Assembly (NCBI GenBank): GCA_963674895.2
Contig: CAXXCY010000003.1
Coordinates: 1,984,001 to 2,048,000, forward strand
DNA: 64,000 nt
Reading direction: 5' to 3'
From: CAXXOK01 sp963674895
Lineage (GTDB): Bacteria > Bacillota > Clostridia > Christensenellales > Aristaeellaceae
Part shown: positions 25,417 to 33,432 of the stretch, one piece after another
How the letters are laid out: the number at the start of each line of letters is the position of its first letter
Numbering within the stretch: position 1 is the first letter of the stretch
Made by a program: the position numbers and the translations under genes
Notes under the pieces: generated by a model
Databases searched by the model: none
What the model saw: only the letters and a program-made list of their open reading frames with translations
What the model was told of the DNA's origin: nothing

Positions 25417-26138
25417 GCCACCGCACCGTCCTTTCCCGCGGCTTTGAAAAATAATTCTTCAATCCGCCCCGTATCGGTGGACGCGATCAGGTTTTCGACC
25501 GTGTCGTTGTGGATCAGCTTCCCGCCGTATAAAAGCCCAGCCCGGTCGCACTCCTTGACCTCGTCCATCACGTGCGTGGAGATGACCATGGTAATCCCGG
25601 TTTCCTTCATCGCCTGAAAGCGGTCCCAAACCGTGCGCTTGAGCACGGGGTCGATGCCTACGGTCGGCTCGTCCAACAGCAGCAGCCTGGGCTCGTTCAA
25701 AAGCGCCGTGGCCAGGGACAGCCGTTTTTTCATGCCGCCGGAATAATAGCGCACAAGCTTTTTCCTGTCCCGGGTCAGATCCAGCAGGTCCAGCACCTCC
25801 TCAATGCGCGCATTCCTGCGCTTTGCGTTCATCTTGAAAAGCGATCCGTAGAATTTCAGGTTGTTCTCGCCGCTCAGGTCGTCATAAAGGGCGTCGTTCT
25901 GCGGCATATAGCCGATATCCTTTAGTAAACCGAGATTGGGCACGGAAAGCCCGTTGATCAAAATACTGCCGCTGTCGGCCGGGATAGCGCCCAGCAGCAG
26001 CCGGATGAGCGTGGTCTTCCCCGCTCCGGACGGCCCCAGCAGGCACAGGATGCTCCCGCCCGAAGCCTCCAGGGATATGCCGCTGAGCACGGGTTTTTTG
26101 GAAAAGGATTTGGTCAGGTTCTCCACAAGAATGTCCAT
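25413..26138 (-). CDS. ABC exporter ATPase
   Basis: A 241-residue ATPase with Walker A GPSGAGKTT, Q-loop YMPQNDALYDDLS, signature YSGGMKKRLSLATAL, Walker B LLLLDEPTVGID and the switch histidine in STHVMDE. This order and the EC-type 'DRAGLLYGGKLI' ending match ABC-2 drug or lipid exporters of the CcmA class. The start lies four bases after the TetR gene stop, and its end overlaps the permease start. Confidence 0.92.
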   Translation of the reverse strand: MDILVENLTKSFSKKPVLSGISLEASGGSILCLLGPSGAGKTTLIRLLLGAIPADSGSILINGLSVPNLGLLKDIGYMPQNDALYDDLSGENNLKFYGSLFKMNAKRRNARIEEVLDLLDLTRDRKKLVRYYSGGMKKRLSLATALLNEPRLLLLDEPTVGIDPVLKRTVWDRFQAMKETGITMVISTHVMDEVKECDRAGLLYGGKLIHNDTVENLIASTDTGRIEELFFKAAGKDGAVA

Positions 26139-26142
26139 AGGT

Positions 26143-26718
26143 TCATTTCCTTTCCGCCGTTATTCTGTCGATGCAGGCGCCCGCGATGAGTTCGGACTGG
26201 GTTCGGATATAGGCGTCCCTGTCCTCCGCTTCGTGGAACAGGCAATAGCACAGGCTCGCGCCCATCAGGGAATTGCCAAGCCATTCCGTTATATCCGCCA
26301 GCCGGCCGCCGCCTCCGGGGTCCTGATATCCGGCAACCAGAGCCTGTATGTTCGCAAGCGCCCTACCGCGGACGTCCTGCAGGACCAGGCGGATATCCTC
26401 GTATTTCTTCGCCTCGAAGATCAGCATGCGAAACAGTGCGTTGTACCGGATAAAATGCCCCAGCAAGTTCTGGCAAAGGCGAAAGACATCCTTCCGGAAA
26501 TCCCCCGTATTTCCGTTTGGAATCGACTTGATCCCGAACTTTTCCGCGATGTAGCCGGCGACTTTGACAAAGAGCGATTTCTTATCCCCGAAGATCCTGA
26601 ACAGCGTCACCTCGGCGACGCCCGCGTCCGCGGCGATGGCCTTCGTGGTCGCCGCGATAAACCCTTTTATTTCAAATTGCCGGAGCGCGGCGAGGATGAT
26701 TTTCTCTTCCGTGCCCAC
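26143..26718 (-). CDS. TetR-family transcriptional regulator
   Basis: A 191-residue regulator with an N-terminal helix-turn-helix: EEKIILAALRQFEIKGF, ATTKAIAADAGVAEVTLFRI, FGDKKSLF. The C-terminal ligand domain is variable, as usual. I choose the GTG at 26718 because GGAGGGGG lies eight bases upstream; the frame extends to 26766 but has no ribosome site there. It is the first gene of the exporter operon and probably represses it, using the palindrome at 26742-26757. Confidence 0.88.
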   Translation of the reverse strand: MGTEEKIILAALRQFEIKGFIAATTKAIAADAGVAEVTLFRIFGDKKSLFVKVAGYIAEKFGIKSIPNGNTGDFRKDVFRLCQNLLGHFIRYNALFRMLIFEAKKYEDIRLVLQDVRGRALANIQALVAGYQDPGGGGRLADITEWLGNSLMGASLCYCLFHEAEDRDAYIRTQSELIAGACIDRITAERK

Positions 26719-26741
26719 GCGTTCCCCCTCCTTTCCGTAAT

Positions 26742-26757
26742 GTAAGTAACCACTAAC
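26742..26757. promoter_or_regulatory. Likely TetR operator
   Basis: GTAAGT-AACC-ACTAAC is a 16-base imperfect palindrome (five of six positions match between arms) just upstream of the TetR ribosome site, where an autoregulatory operator is expected. Confidence 0.5.
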
Positions 26758-26834
26758 GCACATCATACGTCTTTCTCTCCTTCCGTGTCAACCGGGGCGC
26801 CGAAATATTTTGCGGCGCCCGAAATTGTAAAAAT

Positions 26835-26863
26835 TTGCATATCAACCCGAAAAGGACTATAAT
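26835..26863 (+). promoter_or_regulatory. Promoter of the EAL protein gene
   Basis: TTGCAT (26835-26840) and a perfect TATAAT (26858-26863) with a 17-base spacer; start codon 109 bases downstream. Confidence 0.7.
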
Positions 26864-26971
26864 AGATTCCAGAAACAAAGCGCCATACGGGTCATCGCTG
26901 TCCCGTATGCAAGTATCGTATGCACGAACCTCTGCCACTTTGTCGGCCGCGATTGTATAGGGGTTTTCGAT

Positions 26972-28858
26972 ATGGCATTGATGAGATTGGATTCGCGCGA
27001 AAAGAAGGCGCTGCGCAGGGCGTCCGTTCACTTTCTGCCAATCCTCGCCGTTATCGTCATTCTTTCCTCCGTGCTGATCAGCTATAACAGCTTTTACATT
27101 CAAAAACACGATATTATCCATAAGCAGCAGGAAGAGATCGTCTCCGCGATGATTTCCTACCGCGACAATATCTCCCTGATGACGGCCGTCGTCAGGGAGA
27201 TCGAATTGGATTACGTCGAATGGCTGTGGACCCAGCCGCGGCAGCAAACCGCGGCAGCGCTTTTAGCCGGTTACATTCCCCAATACCCCAATATCGACCG
27301 GCTGTGCATCCTGGATTCCGCCGGGAGGGAAGCTCTGTGTATCAAGCAGTCCGCAGGAAAAGCGGCCGTGGTTCCCGCCGAGGATCTGCAGACACAATCC
27401 ACATGCGACTGTTTTGCGGAAACAGCGCTGCTTGGCAAATACCAAATCCTGTTTTCAGGCGTGATTCTCGAAATGGAAAACCATACGGTTGCCGTCGACC
27501 CGGATACGGGCAAGGTGAAGCCTTCCCTGCGCATCAGTTCCCCGCTGGAATTCAACGGACAGCGGATCGGCTATCTGGTCGTCGATTTCCTGATGCGGGA
27601 TTATCTGGACGCGCTTCGGACGTTCGTGGGGCGGGAGGGCTGCACGATCCGGATGCTGGACGAGCGCGGCATCCTGTACAACGATGAAAACGACGCCAAT
27701 AACTTCGGCACTCCCGACGGCGCGGATACCGCTTCCCGCGGCATAACCATTTATGATCTCCTGCCAGGCATCGACCTTTCGGCGGGCAGCGGTTCCTTTA
27801 TGCTGGATGATAAAATCTGCTCCTATACCGCGTTTTCCAACATCTATGACCGCAGCAAGGATTACTTTCTGTCCGAAACCGCAGCGAAAAAGCTGATCCT
27901 CCTGTTGTGCTACGACAGTCAGTCCGCCGATGCGGGCAGCCTGTACTACTCCTATTTTTACCAACTGAGAGCGTCGTGGAAAACCCAGCTGCTTGTATGG
28001 GCGGGCATCGTTTTGCTCTATCTGCTGATGATCCGGCTGATCTTCTTCTACGACCGGGTCCGGTTTGCCGATCTGTTCGCCGATAACCGCTACACCAAAT
28101 CCACGCTCCGCCAGGCGATCCGCAACAAGCAATTGCTCATCTATTATCAGCCCGTCATTAATATTCAGGACGGGTCGGTGCTGGGGTTTGAAGCGCTGTC
28201 CCGATGGAACCACCGCGGGCAGATTTTGCCGCCCTCCATGTTTATCGACGAGGTCCTCCACTTCCAGCTCGGGCAGATGCTGGATGAAAACGTGTTCCTG
28301 GCCGTGCGGGAAGACCGCAGGAAGATGGAGCGGTATGAAAGCTTCAAGGATACGTTCATCTCCGTGAACTGCTGCCAGCAGACGTTCAACAGCCTGATCA
28401 AGGATCCGCCGACGACCCTCATCCGCCTGACCGAAGAGGAGAAGAAATATATCGTTTTGGAACTGCTGGAAAACATCGTGTTCAATCAGCAGACACAGGA
28501 AAAAATCCAGGAAATGTACCAGCATAACGTTCTTTTCGCGATCGACGATTTCGGGACGGGCTATTCAAACGTTGCGTTTATCCGGCGCTTTGAAAACCTG
28601 AAGGTGAAAATCGACCGCACCTTCGTACCCGTGGATACGTCTGACCATAAGGAACGGGTCATCATTGAAGCGTTTGTGAAGATGTTTATCGACCAGGGTT
28701 TGAAGCTGATCGTGGAGGGCGTGGAGACGCGGGAGCAGGTCCAATATTTAAAAAGCCTCGGCGTCGCCGGCGTGCAGGGCTTCTACTTCTCCCAACCCAT
28801 GACCATCGACAGGCTGATCGAGTTCATGGAGAAACAGGAATATAGGAACAAACTGTAG
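26972..28858 (+). CDS. Membrane sensor with EAL cyclic-di-GMP phosphodiesterase
   Basis: A 628-residue protein. One helix (residues about 20-42), an extracellular sensor domain of about 290 residues, a second helix (LLVWAGIVLLYLLMIRLIFF), then a cytoplasmic EAL domain. Active-site residues look intact: Glu407 in FEALSRW, Asn in VNCCQQTF, Glu in ELLENI, the pair DD in DDFGTGYS, Lys in KIDRTF, Glu in VEGVETREQ and Gln in VQGFYFSQP. It should therefore cleave cyclic di-GMP to pGpG in response to an external signal. No GGDEF domain is present. It is monocistronic, with a good promoter and a terminator. Confidence 0.93.
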   Translation: MALMRLDSREKKALRRASVHFLPILAVIVILSSVLISYNSFYIQKHDIIHKQQEEIVSAMISYRDNISLMTAVVREIELDYVEWLWTQPRQQTAAALLAGYIPQYPNIDRLCILDSAGREALCIKQSAGKAAVVPAEDLQTQSTCDCFAETALLGKYQILFSGVILEMENHTVAVDPDTGKVKPSLRISSPLEFNGQRIGYLVVDFLMRDYLDALRTFVGREGCTIRMLDERGILYNDENDANNFGTPDGADTASRGITIYDLLPGIDLSAGSGSFMLDDKICSYTAFSNIYDRSKDYFLSETAAKKLILLLCYDSQSADAGSLYYSYFYQLRASWKTQLLVWAGIVLLYLLMIRLIFFYDRVRFADLFADNRYTKSTLRQAIRNKQLLIYYQPVINIQDGSVLGFEALSRWNHRGQILPPSMFIDEVLHFQLGQMLDENVFLAVREDRRKMERYESFKDTFISVNCCQQTFNSLIKDPPTTLIRLTEEEKKYIVLELLENIVFNQQTQEKIQEMYQHNVLFAIDDFGTGYSNVAFIRRFENLKVKIDRTFVPVDTSDHKERVIIEAFVKMFIDQGLKLIVEGVETREQVQYLKSLGVAGVQGFYFSQPMTIDRLIEFMEKQEYRNKL

Positions 28859-28892
28859 CCGCGGTTCCTCCGGGCACGGGGCTTTCGATCCG

Positions 28893-28923
28893 GGCGGCGG
28901 GACGATGTGTCCGCCGCTTTTTC
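28893..28923 (+). terminator. Terminator after the EAL gene
   Basis: GGCGGCGGGAC pairs with GTCCGCCGC around GATGT and is followed by TTTTT. Confidence 0.75.
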
Positions 28924-28931
28924 GGAATGTC

Positions 28932-28960
28932 TTGTACAATGGGGATAAAGCCGATATAAT
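28932..28960 (+). promoter_or_regulatory. Promoter of the rfbFG genes
   Basis: TTGTAC (28932-28937) and TATAAT (28955-28960) separated by 17 bases. Confidence 0.7.
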
Positions 28961-29046
28961 AAGAGCCGATGCAGTTACAGGCTTATTGCAAGGCGGCGCC
29001 GTACCGTACGCCCGGACGCCGTTTGCCCATAAGGAGTGGCAAGAAC

Positions 29047-29820
29047 ATGAAAGCTGTCATACTGGCCGGCGGGTACGGCACGAGAATATCCGAGGAATCC
29101 CAGTTCAAGCCCAAACCGATGATCGAGATCGGCGGCATGCCGATCCTTTGGCATATCCTCAAGCACTACTCGCACTTCGGTTTTCACGAGTTTATCATCT
29201 GCGCGGGTTATAAACAGCAGGTCATCAAGGAATGGTTTGCCAACTATTTCATCAACACCTGCGACGTCACCTTCGATCTGACGAAGGACAATCAGGTCGT
29301 CATCCACAACCGCCGTTCCGAGCCCTGGAGGGTGACCGTAGTCGACACGGGGCTGAACACGATGACCGGAGGCCGGATCAAGCGCATCCGGGAGCACATC
29401 GGGGAGGAGACCTTCTTCATGACCTACGGCGACGGCGTGAGCGATGTGGACCTGCACGCCCTGCTCGCTTTCCATCGCAGGCACGGAAAGCTCGCCACCA
29501 TGACCGCCGTTCCGCCTGCCAGCCGCTTCGGCATCATCGACCTCCAGGACGACCGGGTAACGGCGTTCCGCGAGAAAAGCCAGGCGGACGTGAGCCTGAT
29601 CAACGGCGGGTTTATGGTGCTGGAGCCGAAGGTCATGGATTACATCGACGGGGATTCCATCATGTTCGAGCACCAGCCCATGGAAAAGCTCGCGGCCGAC
29701 GGCGAAATGATGTGCTATAAGCATTCCGGCTTCTGGCAGTGCATGGATACCCTGCGCGACAGGGAGAAGCTCGAAAAGCTCTGGGCGGACGGCAGCGCGC
29801 CGTGGAAGCTTTGGAATTGA
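29047..29820 (+). CDS. rfbF: Glucose-1-phosphate cytidylyltransferase
   Basis: This 257-residue enzyme makes CDP-glucose from CTP and glucose 1-phosphate. The length equals the family norm. The nucleotide-binding start MKAVILAGGYGTRISEES, KPKPMIEIGGMPILWHIL and the sugar-phosphate region TYGDGVSDVD are all present. The ATG at 29047 has AAGGAG 10 bases upstream; the frame is open to 28969 but that part would precede the conserved N-terminus. The dehydratase gene follows 30 bases later, so the two make CDP-4-keto-6-deoxyglucose. Later enzymes of the 3,6-dideoxyhexose route are not in this window. Confidence 0.95.
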   Translation: MKAVILAGGYGTRISEESQFKPKPMIEIGGMPILWHILKHYSHFGFHEFIICAGYKQQVIKEWFANYFINTCDVTFDLTKDNQVVIHNRRSEPWRVTVVDTGLNTMTGGRIKRIREHIGEETFFMTYGDGVSDVDLHALLAFHRRHGKLATMTAVPPASRFGIIDLQDDRVTAFREKSQADVSLINGGFMVLEPKVMDYIDGDSIMFEHQPMEKLAADGEMMCYKHSGFWQCMDTLRDREKLEKLWADGSAPWKLWN

Positions 29821-29850
29821 TGCCGGTAAACGCGGGATAAGGAGTTCACA

Positions 29851-30921
29851 ATGACTGATTTGTCGTTTTACAGCGGCAAGAAAGTGTTCGTCACGGGGCA
29901 CACGGGGTTCAAGGGAACCTGGCTTTGCCATGTCCTGCGGGCCGCCGGAGCCGAGGTTACCGGCTACGCGCTGGAGCCGCCGACGGCCCCGTCCCTGTTT
30001 GCGTTGACGGGCATGCAAAAACATATCCATTCCATCCTCGGCGATATCCGCGATCTTGCCGCACTCAGGGCCGCGATGGACGGCGCCAGGCCCGAAATCG
30101 TGCTGCACCTGGCCGCGCAGCCCCTCGTACGGGAGAGCTACCAAAACCCCGTCTATACGTACGATACGAACGTCATGGGCACGGTCAACCTGCTGGAATG
30201 CGTTCGCCTGTCGGGCAGCGTGCAGTCCGTGGTGAACGTGACCACCGATAAGGTGTACCTGAACCGGGAACGCGCCGCGGGTTACCGCGAGGACGAGGAG
30301 CTCAAGGGATTTGATCCGTATTCCAACTCCAAGTCCTGCTCGGAGCTGGTAACCTACAGCTACCGGAACGCGTATTTCTGCGGCACGGACGGAAAGCCCG
30401 GCTTGCCCGTTTCCACGGCGCGCGCGGGCAACGTGATCGGCGGGGGCGACTTCGCCAGGGACCGTATTATCCCGGACTGCGTGCACGCAGCGCTGGAACA
30501 TACGCCGATCATCGTGCGCAATCCGCACTCCACGCGCCCGTACCAGCATGTGCTGGAGCCGCTGTTTGCGTACCTGATGATCGCGCAACAGCAGATCGAA
30601 AACCCCGCACGCGCCGGAAACTACAACGTGGGCCCCGACGACGAGGGCTGCTATGAAACCGGCGCGCTGGTCGACCTGTTCATCGCCGCCTGGGGCGGCG
30701 GCCTGGAACGCGTCGGCCGGCCCGACGGCGGCCCGCACGAGGCGCACTTTTTGAAGCTCGACTGCACAAAGCTCAAATCCACCTTCGGCTGGCAGCCGCG
30801 CTGGACGCTCAAAACCGCCGTGGAAAAGACCGTGGAATGGACAAAGGTCTGGCAGTCCGGCGGCGACGTGAACGCCTGCATGGCGGAACAGATCGCGGCG
30901 TACCTCGGATTGAGCCGATAA
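29851..30921 (+). CDS. rfbG: CDP-glucose 4,6-dehydratase
   Basis: A 356-residue short-chain dehydrogenase-type enzyme that converts CDP-glucose to CDP-4-keto-6-deoxy-D-glucose with tightly bound NAD. It has the Rossmann motif GHTGFKG, LHLAAQPLVRESY, TTDKVY, and the catalytic YxxxK in PYSNSKSCSE. AAGGAG precedes the ATG. It is the second gene of the rfbFG pair and supplies surface-polysaccharide sugars, probably with enzymes encoded elsewhere. Confidence 0.95.
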   Translation: MTDLSFYSGKKVFVTGHTGFKGTWLCHVLRAAGAEVTGYALEPPTAPSLFALTGMQKHIHSILGDIRDLAALRAAMDGARPEIVLHLAAQPLVRESYQNPVYTYDTNVMGTVNLLECVRLSGSVQSVVNVTTDKVYLNRERAAGYREDEELKGFDPYSNSKSCSELVTYSYRNAYFCGTDGKPGLPVSTARAGNVIGGGDFARDRIIPDCVHAALEHTPIIVRNPHSTRPYQHVLEPLFAYLMIAQQQIENPARAGNYNVGPDDEGCYETGALVDLFIAAWGGGLERVGRPDGGPHEAHFLKLDCTKLKSTFGWQPRWTLKTAVEKTVEWTKVWQSGGDVNACMAEQIAAYLGLSR

Positions 30922-30927
30922 AAAAAA

Positions 30928-30950
30928 GATAGGGGGAAGCCCCCCCTATC
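30928..30950 (-). terminator. Bidirectional terminator between rfbG and next gene
   Basis: GATAGGGGG and CCCCCTATC (9 perfect pairs) flank a short loop. The minus-strand copy is followed by seven T residues, so it serves the minus-strand gene best. Confidence 0.75.
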
Positions 30951-31733
30951 CTATCCTTCTTTCTGATCCACCCCGAAAACCTCCCACTGCCGCAGGGACT
31001 GGTACGGGGACGGGGTGTCGCCCTTGATCAGCCGGTCGAGCCGCATCCAGGTCACGGTGTGCCAGCCGTCCAGCGAGACGGCCTGCGGGCCGTCGAATTC
31101 CCGAAGCGGGAAGGTTTTTTCATACCCGTCCGACAGGTGCACCGTGGCGCTGGCCCAGTATCCGCTGTGCTTGAAATCCGCGCGCAGGTACAGCGCCATG
31201 CTGTCCACGCGCACCTCGCGGCCGAAATCCAGCCGGATGGCGGCATCCGCGCGCCCGCCGATGCCCCAGCTTCCATAGGGCCATTTTCCGTGGCTCGCCG
31301 CGATATGCAGCCCATCGACTACGTTGCGGGCGAAGAACTGGCTCTCATCGCGCGTCTCCACGTTGGCGGACACGTGCGGATACGCGCCGCTGTCGTGGCG
31401 CTGGTCGGCGGGGTTGCAGGCAAGGTTGCGGTATTCGCCTCCCGTGTCTTCCATGAGCGAGATCAGATGGTTGTCCCCCCGGAACGCGAACGGAGGATAC
31501 CCGTCCGGCAGGTCGCCCTCCATCGGCAGGCGGAATTCCCATCTCTGTTCGGGAAGGTACAGCCGCGCGGGACGCAGGGTATGGTCGACACCCGCCGCGA
31601 CGCGGCGGGACGCGCTTTCAAACACAACGGCATCCCCCGGCTGGTATATCCCTCGGAAGTTGAGCAGCGCTTCGCCCTGCGCTTCGCAGGACGCCAGCGT
31701 TTCCTGCCCGCGCATAACAAGGATGCGGTTCAT
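30951..31733 (-). CDS. Hypothetical protein, F5/8-type-C-like C-terminal half
   Basis: A 260-residue protein with no signal peptide. I do not recognise a named family. The C-terminal 150 residues read like a discoidin/F5/8-type-C jelly roll (ANVETRDESQFFARNVVDG, a WGIGGRADAAIRLDFGRE strand pair, VDSMALYLRADF, WHTVTWMRLDRLI). The N-terminal half has GDAVVFESASR and short beta strands. Related cytoplasmic proteins occur near glycan genes in Clostridia, but a carbohydrate-binding role is inference only. ATG at 31733 follows GGAGGAAAA. A 16-bp palindrome lies 38 bases upstream. Confidence 0.7.
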   Translation of the reverse strand: MNRILVMRGQETLASCEAQGEALLNFRGIYQPGDAVVFESASRRVAAGVDHTLRPARLYLPEQRWEFRLPMEGDLPDGYPPFAFRGDNHLISLMEDTGGEYRNLACNPADQRHDSGAYPHVSANVETRDESQFFARNVVDGLHIAASHGKWPYGSWGIGGRADAAIRLDFGREVRVDSMALYLRADFKHSGYWASATVHLSDGYEKTFPLREFDGPQAVSLDGWHTVTWMRLDRLIKGDTPSPYQSLRQWEVFGVDQKEG

Positions 31734-31771
31734 CTTACTTTTCCTCCCAAAGCAGGAATTCGGTATTGTTA

Positions 31772-31806
31772 CGAGCCGTTATATTATAGCATAATATAAC
31801 GGCTCG
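31772..31806. promoter_or_regulatory. Perfect 16-bp palindrome, operator-like
   Basis: CGAGCCGTTATATTAT and its exact inverted copy flank AGC. The TATAAT on the minus strand (31788-31783) could be the -10 for the gene at 30951-31733. With no T run, a regulator site is more likely than a terminator. Confidence 0.6.
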
Positions 31807-31838
31807 CAGTAAGTATGCCCTTTTCTTCGTTCAGTAGT

Positions 31839-32204
31839 TTATTTCGTCTTTGGGATGCTTTTGGTCACGATCACGTCGCTTCCGGTTCCGCATACATCCG
31901 CGATTGCGATGTCGCCGATTTGCACGGGAGCGCACAAATGCTGGGTCCGTATAGCGTCCATCACCTCGAAAATCTGCTTTTTGGGAATCGGTTTGGACAG
32001 GCGGACGCTGCAAAGCGGCAGCCCGCCGCCCGCTATGACCATCGACGTGGCGATGGTGCGCCGGGGATCGACGATCTCCTGATACGCGTAGTCCTTCCCG
32101 CGCTTGCATTTTGCGCCGCTGATCACCAGCTGGCCCCGGTCGTCCGTATAGGCATCCACGGCGCACCCGCTCGGACACACGATACAGGTCAGCTTCCTAT
32201 GCAC
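31839..32204 (-). CDS. DUF1667 protein, small partner of the FAD oxidoreductase
   Basis: A 121-residue protein with four conserved cysteines in its N-terminal half (CIVCPSGC and GAKCKRG), probably holding an iron-sulfur or zinc site, and the family block TIATSMVIAGGGLPLCSVRL. In Firmicutes this protein is encoded directly after a GlpA-like and an FAD/NAD oxidoreductase gene, and the three are taken as an electron-carrying complex. Its start overlaps the FAD gene by eight bases. It is the last gene of the long minus-strand operon. Confidence 0.9.
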   Translation of the reverse strand: MHRKLTCIVCPSGCAVDAYTDDRGQLVISGAKCKRGKDYAYQEIVDPRRTIATSMVIAGGGLPLCSVRLSKPIPKKQIFEVMDAIRTQHLCAPVQIGDIAIADVCGTGSDVIVTKSIPKTK

Positions 32205-33432
32205 GGACCTTCACCTCCAAAGCGCTTCCCTTTGCAATCGTTCCGGCGGGAACGTTGATTTGAATCATCTCGGCGGGCGTTGCCTTGACCATCTTTACTG
32301 CCGCGACTTCCTTGCCGTTTTGCGTCACACAGATCCTGCAGTTCTCCATGGGCCGCCGCACACGCAGCGACAGCAGAAAATCATGATCGCCGCTGACGGC
32401 CTGCGGGATCACATGCCCGATGTCCGGGCCGGCAACAACCGGAATTTCGCAGGCGGGCAGCGTGCCTGTTTGAAGATATTCCGCGACCGCCGCGGCGGCC
32501 GCTTCCGCCTCCAGGGAAACATAATCGACCAGGTCGTGCACGTGCAGCACGTTTCCGGCCGCAAAAATACCGTCCACGCTGGTACGCAGATACTCGTCCA
32601 CCACGGCACCGTGCGTGCGCTCGTCCAGCGCAACGCCCGCGGATTTGGAAAGTTCGTTTTCCGGAATCAGCCCCACGGAAAAGATCAGCGTATCGCAGTC
32701 GAAATCACGTTCGGTTCCGGGTACGGGCCTCAGGTTTGCGTCCACCTTTGCCACGGTCACGCCCGTGATCCGCTCCGTTCCGTGAACGCGCACGATGCTA
32801 TGGCTCAGGTACAGGGGGATGTCGTAGTCGTTGAGGCACTGCTCGACGTTGCGGGGCAGCCCGCTGGCATAGGGCATGATTTCAAACACAGCCAGCACCT
32901 GCGCGCCTTCCAGCGACAGCCGCCGGGCCATGATCATGCCGATGTCCCCGGACCCGACGATGATAATCCGCTTCCCGATCATCGTGTTTTGCAGGTTCAC
33001 ATAGTTCTGCGCCACGCCCGCGTTGTAGATGCCGGAAGGCCGCGCGCCCGGAATCGCCAGCGCGCCGCGCGTCCTCTCCCGGCACCCCATCGCCAGGACG
33101 ACGGCTTTAGCCTGGATTTGAATCAGGCCCTGCCGCGAAACGGCGGTGACGACCTTGTTTGGCTGCAGGTCGAGCACTGCCGTATCCGTGAGGCGATCGA
33201 TTCCAAGCTCGTTTACCTCATCGATGTAGCGCTGGGCGTACTCCGGGCCGCTGAGCGTTTCCTGAAAGCGGATCAGGCCGAATCCATCGTGAATGCACTG
33301 GCGCAGGATACCGCCCAGCTGTTTTTCCCGTTCGATGATCAGAATGTCGTCCACCCCGCGGCGTTTGAGCGCGACGGCGGCCGCGAGGCCCGCGGGGCCG
33401 CCTCCGATGATGAGTACATCCTTATTCTCCAT
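32197..33432 (-). CDS. FAD/NAD-dependent oxidoreductase (GlpB-position partner)
   Basis: A 411-residue flavoprotein of the pyridine-nucleotide-disulfide family. The FAD fold is at the N-terminus (VLIIGGGPAGLAAAVALKRRG, then IIERE), an NAD(P)-type fold at about residue 160 (IIIVGSGDIGMIMARRL), and a closing GIFAAGNVLHVHDLVDY motif. No redox-active CxxC is seen. The family includes sarcosine oxidase alpha-like and Firmicute glycerol-3-phosphate complex partners. It overlaps the GlpA-like gene by 11 bases, so the two subunits are likely made together. It may pass electrons from the hydroxy acid oxidised by the GlpA-like subunit to another acceptor. Confidence 0.9.
   Translation of the reverse strand: MENKDVLIIGGGPAGLAAAVALKRRGVDDILIIEREKQLGGILRQCIHDGFGLIRFQETLSGPEYAQRYIDEVNELGIDRLTDTAVLDLQPNKVVTAVSRQGLIQIQAKAVVLAMGCRERTRGALAIPGARPSGIYNAGVAQNYVNLQNTMIGKRIIIVGSGDIGMIMARRLSLEGAQVLAVFEIMPYASGLPRNVEQCLNDYDIPLYLSHSIVRVHGTERITGVTVAKVDANLRPVPGTERDFDCDTLIFSVGLIPENELSKSAGVALDERTHGAVVDEYLRTSVDGIFAAGNVLHVHDLVDYVSLEAEAAAAAVAEYLQTGTLPACEIPVVAGPDIGHVIPQAVSGDHDFLLSLRVRRPMENCRICVTQNGKEVAAVKMVKATPAEMIQINVPAGTIAKGSALEVKVRA

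Noticed and set aside
28975..30747. A 590-codon open frame on the minus strand
   Set aside because: It is antisense to rfbF and rfbG, has no recognisable domain and no ribosome site.
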